A DNA stretch of 64,000 nt from assembly GCA_002104905.1 (NCBI GenBank), contig MCFE01000267.1, positions 43,627-107,626 of the forward strand. The letters are read 5' to 3'. The DNA comes from Basidiobolus meristosporus CBS 931.73. Lineage: Eukaryota > Basidiobolomycota > Basidiobolomycetes > Basidiobolales > Basidiobolaceae. The notes under the pieces were generated by a model that ran no database searches, was not told where the DNA came from, and saw nothing but the letters and a program-made list of their open reading frames with translations. How positions within the stretch are numbered: the first letter of the stretch is position 1; every line of letters starts with the position of its first letter. A program made the position numbers and the translations under genes. Of the stretch, positions 45,380 through 55,115 are shown piece after piece.

Positions 45380-46627
45380 TCATCTTCTCCTGGATTTTTT
45401 TCTCACAGGGATTACTACTGAAGCATTTGGCAGTGACTCACTTTGCACACCTATACTACTTCCTGGCTGACTATCATCTTGGCTACTTGTGTATTTGTAG
45501 TCAGTATTTTGCCTCCTAGTTGATGAGTGCAATGCTACAGCTTGGCCGCGCTGAATTGCTCCGACTGAACCAACTGAACCGGCCTGTAGTGCCACGCGCT
45601 GACGCGTTCTTTTACTTGCCAAGGGCTCCGGTGGTTGAGGCACTTCATGTTGGTCATCATCAGTCAGTTCACCAGAAGTAACTTGCTGATGGTCAGGCAA
45701 AACAGCACGTGCAGGCGCGCCTTGACGCGTTGAGATGGCCCTTGGATGAGTTTGATGTGATGCTGCAAGTTGATGCGACTTGGTCCGCTCCAATGGACTT
45801 GTGTCTAAATGAGCAGTTTGGCAAGTTCTTGTAGTTTTGCTCTGAAGCGCGCGCGTTGACCCGACGCGCATTGACTCAAGGCGGGGCGTTCTGGTAAAGG
45901 GTGTTGGCGTACTCTGGACTGACGTGCGCCGGCGCGCTGTGGTTACAAGAGATGGTAAGGAATCCAGCAAGGTGTGCTGGCGCGATCTGGATGATGTTGC
46001 TTGCGGTCTGTATTCTTCCTCCTGAAGCTCACCATCTGATTCCTCAAGGTATTCACTTACCCTCTGTCTGATACTTTGGAGCTGTTGCCTGGATGAGTGC
46101 TGTGTATATTGCTCTTGGAAGCCACTTAGCTCTACTAATATATCACGTAGTACATTAGTCATTTGAGGCAAAAACTCATTCAAAATCTCTTTGGTTCCCA
46201 AAGTTGAGGCACAAACGGACGCGTCCGGCCCGTACTGTGCAAATTGCGCGCAAAATTGCTCCCGCGCGGCTTCTTGGTCAAATCCCCTCACTCTCAGCTC
46301 ATTCTTGATTTCAATACTTGTCTTGTTATATATCTTTTTACATACATCAGCTGGCATCTTGATATAGAACTCATGCCACAGCTTTCTACTCAAATTCTTC
46401 CATCTTTGTTGACTCTCTGAGGTATCTAGTTCTGCTAGATTAATCAGTAGTGCCCAAATATCTGTATGAAGGCTCATCATAGACACTTGGGCCATACTAA
46501 AATCATTTGGCGAGAATTCGAACGGATCCAACATTGACTTTTCCGGTCCAGACCGCGCTTGTGAGCTGGGGGATGGGTTTTGTCTGGGTTGTACTAAAGA
46601 TGAGTTGAGGCTTGGTATGGGGACCAT
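45380..46627 (-). CDS. Harbinger ORF1 protein (unknown accessory protein, 415 aa)
   Basis: Open for 415 codons from ATG at 46627. PIF/Harbinger elements usually carry a second, Myb/SANT-like protein that binds the element ends and aids nuclear import of the transposase; position and divergence fit that role. Here the N-terminal third is helix-prone with spaced Trp residues (DIWALL, QQRWKN, KLWHEF), not a convincing Myb repeat. The middle is Arg/Ser/Thr/Gln-rich and probably disordered. The C-terminus ends PVRKKSRRR, a likely nuclear signal. CpG density is far above the surroundings. The decayed relatives H1 and H2 keep the same block order. Role is inference. Confidence 0.75.
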   Translation of the reverse strand: MVPIPSLNSSLVQPRQNPSPSSQARSGPEKSMLDPFEFSPNDFSMAQVSMMSLHTDIWALLINLAELDTSESQQRWKNLSRKLWHEFYIKMPADVCKKIYNKTSIEIKNELRVRGFDQEAAREQFCAQFAQYGPDASVCASTLGTKEILNEFLPQMTNVLRDILVELSGFQEQYTQHSSRQQLQSIRQRVSEYLEESDGELQEEEYRPQATSSRSRQHTLLDSLPSLVTTARRRTSVQSTPTPFTRTPRLESMRVGSTRALQSKTTRTCQTAHLDTSPLERTKSHQLAASHQTHPRAISTRQGAPARAVLPDHQQVTSGELTDDDQHEVPQPPEPLASKRTRQRVALQAGSVGSVGAIQRGQAVALHSSTRRQNTDYKYTSSQDDSQPGSSIGVQSESLPNASVVIPVRKKSRRR

Positions 46628-46986
46628 AGCAACAGATTTGGATACTTATACAGCAGTATATTGACATCAACCTGGTCTTATATGAAATATATATGAAAAC
46701 TAATGTGATTGTTGAAATCTCCATATATTATGCATGATGCATCTCGGATTGCGTTGACACGGATCAGATCACCTCAATTGCAGATTTCCTATTTGATTAT
46801 AGACCTATGATTAAAGCATCAATAAAAGTATCAAGGCATTGTTTGCGGATGATTTTTGCGACATAATGATGGGATACATGGCAATTGATGGAGATTTAAC
46901 CATAATGTATTAAAAATCAGATAAATAAGGCGGATTGCGCCAAATTGATTCTAACCGCCTTTATACAATCATCCACCAATTTTAAT
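46628..46986. promoter_or_regulatory. Divergent intergenic region of H3
   Basis: 359 bp between the ORF1 and transposase starts. AT-rich, with TATGAAATATATATG near 46680 and TATATTATGCATGATGCAT near 46725 (a palindromic ATGCATGATGCAT-like core). Conserved in H1 and H2, where the coding parts have decayed. Confidence 0.5.
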
Positions 46987-47871
46987 ATGACTTACTCATC
47001 TGAATGGTCTTTTCTCATCAATCCCATCACTACCACTGGATTTCCTTTTGACACATTAGAGGAGATCTATTCCAAGTACTGTGGACCATCAACCCCAATC
47101 TACTCAAGGAGATCCCTTGTCAAGCTTCTCTGCTATTACAAGAACTATTGCCCTGCAAGGTTTCATCCCACCATCCATGGCAACAAAAGTCCTGGAAGCT
47201 TTCATTCCCAGCTGACAGCAATGGAGAACCACCTTGCAGAGGGTATGAATGACTTAGAGCAAGCTTGGAATACTAGGTTCAGAAGCTCCAATAGACTTCC
47301 ATATCCCAGAGTGTTCAGCAACAGGTTCCATATCAGGAGTATTTTGGATACCTTCCCAGTGAGGATTAACAGACCTTCTAGAGGGCAGAGACACTTTTAT
47401 TCTGGCAAGTACAAGGCACACTGTGTGAAGTTTCAAGCACTGTCTGACATTGAGGGTAACATCATCTGGTTTAGTGGGCCATTTGCTGGAAGTAGGCATG
47501 ACAAAGCACTCTGGGTAGAGAATCATCCTGAATTCAGTAGAGGGGAGAAATGTATGGCAGACTTAGCTTATATAGGAGAGGATTGTCAGAGATTAGGATG
47601 TATTACAGCTTATAGGAAGCCAAGGAATGGTGTACTTAGCAGGAAGCAGAAGCTCTACAATGAGATATTTAATCATTTCAGAGTAAGGGTAGAGCACACA
47701 TTTGGATATCTGAAGAGATTCAGCATATTGGCAGGTAAATACAGAGGAAAGTCATATATAGGAGAAAACAGCAGAATAGGTAAAAGAGTTAAGATACTTA
47801 TTAATGCACAGTATGTTCATACAAGAAGACATCCACTGAGAGAAATGTGTTTGGAGCATTATGAAGAGTAA
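46987..47871 (+). CDS. PIF/Harbinger DDE transposase (about 294 aa)
   Basis: Read from ATG at 46987 (an upstream extension to 46945 would need TTG). The catalytic triad fits the DDE_4/PIF family: Asp121 in LDTFPVRINRPSRGQ, Asp192 in MADLAYIGEDC, and Glu236 in RVEHTFGYLKR; GPFAGSRHDKALW between them is typical. The enzyme would cut and paste the element using ORF1 as partner. It is shorter at the N-terminus than many family members, so an upstream exon cannot be excluded. No internal stops. Because the right terminal repeat is gone, this copy could only act in trans, for example on the MITEs at 54363 and 57958. Confidence 0.85.
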   Translation: MTYSSEWSFLINPITTTGFPFDTLEEIYSKYCGPSTPIYSRRSLVKLLCYYKNYCPARFHPTIHGNKSPGSFHSQLTAMENHLAEGMNDLEQAWNTRFRSSNRLPYPRVFSNRFHIRSILDTFPVRINRPSRGQRHFYSGKYKAHCVKFQALSDIEGNIIWFSGPFAGSRHDKALWVENHPEFSRGEKCMADLAYIGEDCQRLGCITAYRKPRNGVLSRKQKLYNEIFNHFRVRVEHTFGYLKRFSILAGKYRGKSYIGENSRIGKRVKILINAQYVHTRRHPLREMCLEHYEE

Positions 47872-48036
47872 ATAAAGCAAGGAAAGCACTATTCTGAGCA
47901 ACATAAGTAAGATTGAGTAAAATTACCAGTAGCTGTATCATACCAAAGGCATCATGGTAGAAATTATAGTGCCAGATAGTGCCGTAGAGTGCCAGATTGA
48001 TCCGGCACCATAAACAGGCTGGCACTATGTGGCACT
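47872..48036 (+). repeat. H3 right subterminal region, terminus deleted
   Basis: Contains TGCCAGATAGTGCCGTAGAG, TGCC motifs 10 bp apart, then GGCACC and GGCAC repeats, as near the H2 right end (21339-21400). The final TCCATTGGAAC-type terminus is absent; T4 sequence TACATACACATG follows. Confidence 0.65.
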
Positions 48037-48718
48037 ACATACACATGTATATGTAACACTATTTCCCCTTTGGTTTGACTCACTTCCATATATATGCTGC
48101 CAAAAAATAAATTAAAGTTGTCTGCTTCCTAACCAAACTGCACTGGCAATAGCAACAGAAGAATGATAGGACAACAGCTTGCCTTGACATACAGTGGGGC
48201 TGCATCCAAAAAAGGCCCTGTGGACTGTGCGCCCAATGAAGGTAATAATGCAGACTCCTCAGGCTCTCAGTCAAGTAAGCAATTGAGAACCTCAGCAGAG
48301 CCACAAGCTGACCATTATGCTCAGGCAGATGAGAATGAAGCAAATGCAGTACCCTCAGTTGATGACCCTCAAGTGGCCATGATAACATCACCACCACCCA
48401 TATTAGTAAGTATGTTGTCAGCTCACACCAAAGCATTAATGAGGCGGTTAGGTGCAGTGGCTGATAGGATAGATGCAATGGCCCATAGAAATCAGGAAAT
48501 AGTCCAGAAACAGGATGAGCAGATAATACATGTACAACAATCAGTATCCCAGGTAGAGAAAGCAGCATCTGTGCTGTAAAGAAGGAACTCAAGTAGCTCA
48601 ATGTCATAGCCAAGAATTGAGCCATTTTCCAATGTTACAGCAGGGGAACACCATACAGTCTTTGAAGCACAACATCAGTGCCCAAAGATAAAGCCCACAG
48701 AAAAACCTATCAGAGCAT

Positions 48719-50862
48719 TGTAGTGGGGTGACAGTGACACCTACTGACAGATGTCCTCATTCCCATATTTTCTACTTCCCTATTTCTCTACTACACTTAT
48801 TTTAATTTTATCCCATTTGTCTTACCTGATCAGTACTATCCCATAAGCTGGTTGACTATCACACCTGCTTACCTTATTGCATAGGTTGTCCCTCACTTAA
48901 TGTAAGATTACTAGCAGCAAGTGCTTCTATATTAGGCAAGTACCTGCATCAGTACCTGTGACACATGATCAACCTGTGTCAGCATCCCTGCCATTTCCAT
49001 ACCATATATGGTATCCCTATGTTACATAGATCTCATGGTACTGACTCCTGACTGATTGAATGTGCTGTGCCTCTTAGAACCTTCCGGCACCTACTTAGAA
49101 CATTCTTAGGTCATTCTAATGTCATTAAGATTTCTATTGATATGTGGAACCTTCTGAAACACTGTGATTTGTTATCACTTAGCAAGTGAGAAAAGTACAT
49201 AAGGGAGGCTATGCCTCAACAATAAATCATCATCCCTTTTATCAATATACCAACTTGTTGATTAGTGTGATCACTGCTACCTGCTGCTACCTGAACTTCC
49301 AACCCTAGACCACAGAACACTCCCAGGAAACCACACTAATAGCCAACTGACCTTGGAGGCACTACTTGTGAGGTATACTCAGAGTAGGTATCTTTTGTTA
49401 CACTTGATTCTTTCCCAAGTTTGTTCTTGTAGGGGCAAAGATACTTTTCTGTCTTTGTAACTATTGATCACCGCTGTGGTGGTGTATAGGTCCAAGGGAG
49501 AGATACGTCCAACACTTCTCAAGTGTTTTGTGTGTGGGGTGTTCACTGGGTGTAATAACCTCTGGCAAAAGCTTGCTAGGAATACTTGGGTTTTGTCTCT
49601 AATCTAATGTGAAGGGGAATAAAGCCACAAGCTTGTCAAGGGAAAACTATTGAGCTACAATCCCCAACTTAGTTGGCGTCTTAACAAAAGTATGTGCTGG
49701 GTTCAGCGTCCTTTGAGATGACAATGTACTAAAGCTTCCAAAGTCAAAACAACTGTAAACTCCACCAGCAGGGACTTGATAAAAATGCAGCTGTGGTCAA
49801 TAGTTACAAAGACAGAAAAGTATCTTTGCCTGTACAAGAACAAACTTGGGAAAGAATCAAATAAAATAAAAGATACCTACTCTGAGTATTCCTCACAAGT
49901 AGTGCCTCCAAGGTCAGTTGGCTGTCAGCGCAGTTTCCTGGGAGTGTCCTGTGGTCTAGGGTTGGAAGTTCAGGTAGCAGCAGGTAGCAATGATCACACT
50001 AATCAACAAGTTGGTATATTGATAAAAGGGATGATGATTTATTGTTGAGGGATAGCCTCCCTTATATACTTTTCTCACTGGCTAAGTGATTACTAATCAT
50101 GGTGTTCCAGAAGGTTCCGGAGATCAATAGAAATCTTAATGACATCATAATGACCTAAGAATGTTCTAAGTAGGTGCCGGAAGGTTCTAAGAGGCACAGC
50201 ACATTCAACCAATCAGGAATCAGTATTCTGAAACCTGTGTAACATGGGGATACCATATATGGTATGGAAATGGTAGGGATGGTGACATGGGCTGATCATG
50301 TGTCACTGGTACTGGCGCGGGTACTTGCCTAATATAGAAGTACTTATAGCTAGTAATTTTACATAAAGTGAGGGGTAACTTATGCAATAAGGTAAGCAGG
50401 TGTGATAGTCAACTGGCTTATGGGATAGTACTGATTGGGTAAGACAAATGGGATAAAACTAAAATAAGTATAGTAGAGATATAGGGAAGTAGAAAATAAG
50501 GGAATGAGCACATCTGTCAGTGGGTGTCACTGTCACCCCACTACACCACTGCATTCTTATCAGGTCCCTGCTGGTGGAGTTTACAGTTGTTTTGACTTTG
50601 GAAGCTTTAATACATTGTCATCTCAAAGGATGCTGAACCCAGCACATACTTTTGTTAAGATGCAACTAAGTTGGGGATTGTAGCTCAATAGTTCTCCCTT
50701 GACAAGCTTGTGGCTTTATTCTCCATCACATTAGATTAGAGACAGAATCCAAGTACTCCTAGCAAGCTTTTGCTAGAGATTATTGCACCCAGTGAACACC
50801 CCACACACAAAACACTTGAGAAGTGTGGATGTATCTCTCCCTTAGACTTATACACCACCACA
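48719..50862 (+). repeat. Solo LTR of Gypsy G3 in T4 gene2 (outer)
   Basis: Two parts, 48719-49474 and 50550-50862, form one plus-orientation LTR of about 1070 bp. Outer flanks are GCAT (48715-48718) and GTGT (50863-50866). The gene2 copy near 27205 has GCGT at this site, so both flanks are CpG-decayed forms of a GCGT duplication. Confidence 0.82.
49475..50545 (-). repeat. Solo LTR of Gypsy G3 nested in another G3 LTR
   Basis: 1071 bp in minus orientation, flanked by CCGC (49471-49474) and CCAC (50546-50549), a 4-bp duplication with one CpG-type change. The host LTR resumes at TGCATTC. It keeps a TTCCAGAAGGTTC heat-shock-type motif near 50105. Confidence 0.85.
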
Positions 50863-52094
50863 GTGTACAAGGGAGACAATGTGGTGTTTATACTAAAGCC
50901 TAAATATCCAAAGACATTGAAGATCCATGAAGCCATTGAGTGCAATAATGAAGAGTGGGCTAATATACAAGAGACAGTCAGAAGTCTAGTATGCCATCAC
51001 CTTAAGATTGTCCTACCATAGGACCATTAGGAACTCAAGGCCAAGCCAAATGCACTTGATCTGTTCCATGAGCATCATCCTGAATTTAAACAGGCAAACA
51101 GATTTTGGGCCAGCATTGGTATATTAAGAGAGTGTCTTAAGACTCACAGAAACTATAAAAAGCAGAAGAGCAAGGGTGCCATGGCTAAAGACCAGCAGCT
51201 TCCTAAAGAGTCTGTTACAAGCAGGACCCAAAGCTCCAGACAAGCATCAAAAAGACATCAGGTAGCTGAAAGAGTGCCAATTAGGGACAAGTATGCAGAC
51301 ATGGATGCACCAGCACAACATTTATCAAGGAAAAAGTGTGGTGCCACTCAAGAAGCACCCAGTCAAAGTTGTAGTGAAAGACCTGGCAGTGATAAAGGAA
51401 AAGGTAAAGGGAAAATGTCTGCCCCTGCTTGAGACAAGCAGGCATGCAAAAAAAACTGCAGTCCTTGCCAATTAATGTCACAAGCCAGGAAAAGACTGAA
51501 TCCCATCATAGCCAAGAAGAATTACTAATAAGAAAACAGCTGTTTTCACAAGAGTTGGAAGCTCAGCCAGTTGAGCTACACTCCAGCAAGGTAGATGAGT
51601 TTGCAGAAAAAGGCAATTTGTCTACCACAGCCTCCACATCCTTCATTGTTGACAGAGTAGAGATCTCACTGACAGACAAGACTACAATGTCAAGAGCTCA
51701 AAAGACTATCACAATGCCTTCAGTGGAATCTTGGAGCAGCAATAGGCACACCAAGAGGTTGCAGCACTTCTGCAAGAGCAGTGCTCAAGAAAATGCACTG
51801 GAATATTGCACGGATTTATTGCAAAGACTGGCAGATGAGGAGCTAGACCCTGCAGTGCTGGCTGAAGACCAGGACATGTGGGAACCAGTGAATGAACAGT
51901 TGCATAAAGCCATTGGGTTCCTGCCAAAGTTGTGGAACCAGAGCGTTACAGCAGAAATACTTATTGAGTGGTGGATTTTAGTGGAGTTACTTGTTGAGTG
52001 TGGGGCTGAGCTTAATGTTAGTGTAGGGTACAGGGACTTGTTTAGGCCAATACAATTGGCAATTGAGATACAACTGATGTTTCAACGGCAATAA

Positions 52095-52392
52095 ATTAAT
52101 ATGTACACATGGCAAGTAGGAGAGATGGTTGAGTCAGGAAGTAAGGAGTGGGAAAAAGAGGCAATAGAGTGACTGGGATCAGAAAGTGAGTAAATTGGCA
52201 AGGAATCAATCAAAAGCCACTTATGCATTGTGGTGATGAAAAATTTTTACCAAGTTTTTTGTGAAATCTGGGGTGCAATTATTTTTCAACAGTCTCTGGA
52301 TGGTGTCCTTATGGGATCAGTACCTCTTAGTCTTGGGACTTTAACTTTGTGATGGCCTTCTGATAGGATCATCTCAATAACTTTTCATAGGG
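52095..52392 (+). repeat. T4 gene2-side spacer and right terminus
   Basis: Non-coding, ends ATAACTTTTCATAGGG. The bases beyond (TAAGCCATTGGCCAG) are the middle of another Tnp2 gene, so T elements insert into each other. Confidence 0.75.
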
Positions 52393-54145
52393 TAAGCCAT
52401 TGGCCAGAATATGGAATTAATTGAAAACCAGAGATAACTAGGATAGAGGGTATCTGTGGCAGCAAAAGCTTTCCACTGGGAGTAATGCATTTGCTTTTCA
52501 ACAATATCCATATACTGATGACCAAGTTGTTAATGGGGCATCTCAAGCTAAATGCGCCCTTTGAGATACCAGAGAAATTTGGAATAATTGGCAAGGTATT
52601 ATAGAGTATCCTCTACCCTACGTACTTCTCACAGGCTCCAATCAACACTCATATGCATATACAACAATACAAGTGCAAGGACTGGATGAACTGGATGTGT
52701 ATTTAATCAAGTGTCCTTCTGAAGCCATTTCTACCAAGAGTGCATTGGAAGCATTGGGAGGCATATGAGGACACTATAGGAACATTTATACAGTAGTGGA
52801 TCACTAATGCCAACATGATGCATCTATAGCTTTTGTGCAAAGAGTTTGTAACAGGATTTGAGTGGCTATACTACATACATAAAGCTGACTGCATAGATCT
52901 CTGCCACTACAGTATCCATTTGCTACTCCTTCTTGCTTGGTGTGTTGAGAATATTGGACCTTGCTTCACCTTTTGGGAGTGTCCTATGGAATGGATGTGT
53001 GGGGAGATAGGAAGATGAGTCAAGTTGCAGGTGCTACCATATCCCAGTCTCATCAAGAATATTACCTTTAATTCTGTCATGGATATGATGAATTGACATG
53101 TGGCAGACAGCCAGGAAGAGTTGGATAATACTAGGGACAGATGTACACATGGAGACACCTATGGCTATGACATTAAGAAGCCAAGCAGCCCCAATGCATG
53201 GGTACTCAGTTAAGTAATGCAAAGTTGGGTTGGGTGCAACAAGCAGCTAATTTTAATTAGGAAAGCTCTACCAAGGTATGCAGGATTTCTTTTGGTCACA
53301 AGCTAACTTTCACACCATTCAATATGGAACTAACACAAACAAGAGCCAGAATACACCTGTAGGGGGACTAGTATCCAGCAGGGAGAAGGGATATATTGAC
53401 TAAATACCAAAAAGCTCTTTGTGGATACTTAGGAGGTATTCATGGCAGAAGTGGTGGCAACCAAGCAGATATTTGCAAGATGCATTTGTTACCAGCAGTA
53501 CAAGGTATATGGCAACTTTGCAAGCATCAAACCAAAAAGCTGTAAAGTTGAGGTCATAGAAGTATGTCAATGGTGGCAGGTGTGTGTGTTTGTAGAGGTT
53601 AGTAAGTAGGAGGCCAAATTTTTTTTGATTCAAGCTATATGTGAAATACCCAATGAAGTAGTGGGTAAGCAAATCAAGAGGGGTGATTCTACAGTGGAAT
53701 ATATGAATTGCACAAGGGGAGGTAGAAAAAGGAAATACCATTTGGTAAATTGGTATGATAGCACTATACAGAACTAGCTGTAGGCTGCCATACTGCTGTG
53801 ATAATGCCTTCAGAGGCTTGCAAAGAGGCTGTCAAAACACCAGCAAGTTTTTTGCCAGATAAGGCAACTGGATGTACTGGCTAGTTAGATCCATTCAAGT
53901 AGCTGTAAGAGCACTAAGACTGCAATAATGTCATGCCACCCATAGCAATACACTGTACAAACACCATTATATTTTATCAACTTTATTTGGCTGTTAAATT
54001 AGCAAAATGCCATTGTGATCCTGTCACAAGATTGTGTAGATGATCATTAATTCCAAACTGCTGGTATAATAGCAGTCTCCTGACAGAAGCATGACAGCTG
54101 ATCTGGATCAGATCTACCTGCAACACCAAATTATTTTTCATAGGG
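52393..54145 (+). pseudogene. Tnp2-like transposase, 3' half, element T5 with terminus
   Basis: Starts at the WPEYG codons and continues through KLNAPFEIPEKFG, a Trp-poor broken stretch, CVENIGPCFTFWECP (about 52940-52985), DTYGYDIKKPSSPNAW (about 53153-53200), the QIFARCICYQQYKVYGNF C-terminal block (about 53460-53530) and distal non-coding DNA from about 53740. It ends CCAAATTATTTTTCATAGGG at 54145, directly against Copia C2 RT. Frequent stops. Confidence 0.75.
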
Positions 54146-55035
54146 ATGATCAAGAGCCTGGAACTGCCAGATTGATCTTTTTTTGGATTCACTAAGTAAT
54201 CAAGGAAGTACTGCTGACTATAGTATCTAATTTAAGTCAGACTGAGCAAGTCCCTACATGTGTATGATGGCTTTATAGCCACCAATAAGTAATATATATG
54301 GAAAGAGACCAAAATCATTCTATACAAGGAACTCAAGAATACCACACTAGAAGAGTACAGTAGGCTTGTTCCATCATTCCAGCTGATCATAGTGCCCAAT
54401 AGTGCCATAGCATGCCAGATTGTGCCTGATTGTGCCACAAAGTGCCAGAGGGTGCCATACAATGCCAATTTTGGATCAAAATTGATATGTATATGACCCT
54501 AAAATATCAAATTAATAACAAAATATACAGCACTTTCTGGCACTATGATCAATGTCACAATGGAACAAGTCTAGTTACTACTCAGGAATAACATTCTCCA
54601 TAGACAGAAGTACCCACACTATTACCCTAAGCAAGTACATGTATATTTATAATCTTAAAAGAAGCACTTGGGACACTCTAAGCTGTTTGCTATCTAAATG
54701 CAGACTAACCTTAGTTTGGCCAAACTCAGCCAGATCAAGAGAGCTTGGTGCTATCTGAAAGCCCTGACTTCCTTTACCAGTCTATGCTGAGCAGCTTGAT
54801 AAATATCTAGCTTGGAATATATATAGATATCTCATATCTGGCGGGAGTTTTCAGCAACCTCAATTAGAATTAAGGATCTGATCATATTGCAGTGGATAAG
54901 TGGACTTTTTGATACATAAAAGGAGCTGCTAATATCTGCTAAATGTACACCTATAAGGATTTAGAGCAGGATCTTGAGGGACACTCTGATGCTGATTGGG
55001 TCCAAAAGTCTGAAGACAGAAGTTCCACCACAGTA
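54146..55035 (+). pseudogene. Copia C2 reverse transcriptase/RNase H relic
   Basis: The plus strand follows C2 from the SPRAWN codons (54150) through LALYVYDGF (degenerate YVDD, about 54255), GITFSIDRST (about 54585) and LSLAKLSQIKRAWCYLKAL-like DNA. Heavily mutated. It is interrupted by a 209 bp MITE at 54363-54571. Confidence 0.75.
54363..54571 (+). mobile_element. Harbinger-type MITE, 209 bp (copy a)
   Basis: Ends GGCTTGTTCCATCATTCC and ACAATGGAACAAGTC are inverted repeats, matching the H3 left end. TA lies on both sides. Inside, TGCC occurs eight times at an exact 10-bp period (54393, 54403 ... 54463). Nearly identical in length and sequence to 57958-58166. No ORF, so a non-autonomous partner of H-type transposase is inferred. 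Confidence 0.85.
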
Positions 55036-55039
55036 GACA

Positions 55040-55115
55040 CACTAGACTAATTCTGTTGACTAGTGCCACATTGAGCCATGAGTGCCAAGTAATGCCATAG
55101 TGTACCAGAGAGGCA
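55040..55115 (+). mobile_element. Remnant of the same MITE array
   Basis: TGCCACATTG, AGCCATGAG, TGCCAAGTAA, TGCCATAGTG and TACC repeat at about 10 bp, as in the two full MITEs. Termini are not clearly preserved. Confidence 0.5.

Larger units (their letters stand above)
44636..48036 (+). mobile_element. PIF/Harbinger-type element H3, both genes open
   Basis: Left end GACTTGTTCCATTGTACC at 44636 follows CAATA of Tnp2 (other copies read CTACAATAGCCACATGG). It carries divergent ORF1 and DDE transposase, the layout known for two-gene PIF/Harbinger elements. CpG-rich relative to surroundings, so young. The right terminal repeat is missing: the sequence passes from GGCTGGCACTATGTGGCAC straight into T4 DNA, consistent with a deletion between GTGGCAC repeats that also removed the T4 intergenic region. 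Confidence 0.8.
48094..52094 (+). pseudogene. T-element second gene (gene2), element T4, split by LTRs
   Basis: Pieces are 48094-48718 and 50863-52094. The N-terminus MLPKNK has a stop about 12 codons in; 48163-48579 is open through the coiled-coil-like segment; then TAA. After the LTR block the core resumes (GDNVVFILKPK, VECNNEEWANIQET-like). Only one basic module is present (AERVPIRDKYADMDAPAQHL, 51181-51432) instead of two. The C-terminal domain is open for 221 codons (51429-52094) and ends EIQLMFQRQ-stop, giving the best view of it: SAQENALEYCTDLLQRLADEE, EDQDMWEPVNEQLHKAIGFLP, VECGAELNVSVGYRDLF. No known domain recognised. Confidence 0.75.
41532..52392. mobile_element. T element T4, both termini present, with nested insertions
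   Basis: Left end CCCTATGAAAGATAATTTGG (41532) and right end AATAACTTTTCATAGGG (to 52392) are inverted. Inside are Tnp2 on minus and gene2 on plus, the standard divergent layout. H3 (44636-48036) replaced the intergenic region and a G3 LTR block (48719-50862) split gene2. Subtracting these leaves about 5.3 kb, a fair estimate of the native size less the lost intergenic part. Target duplication not found. Confidence 0.65.

Noticed and set aside
46945-46986. Upstream extension of the Harbinger transposase to 46945
   Set aside because: The extension begins at TTG rather than ATG, and conservation with H1 starts at the TYSSxW codons, so ATG at 46987 is preferred.
54393-54466. Regularly spaced short repeats resembling a CRISPR array
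   Set aside because: The unit is only 10 bp with a 4-bp core, it sits inside a terminal-inverted-repeat MITE, and the context is eukaryotic.
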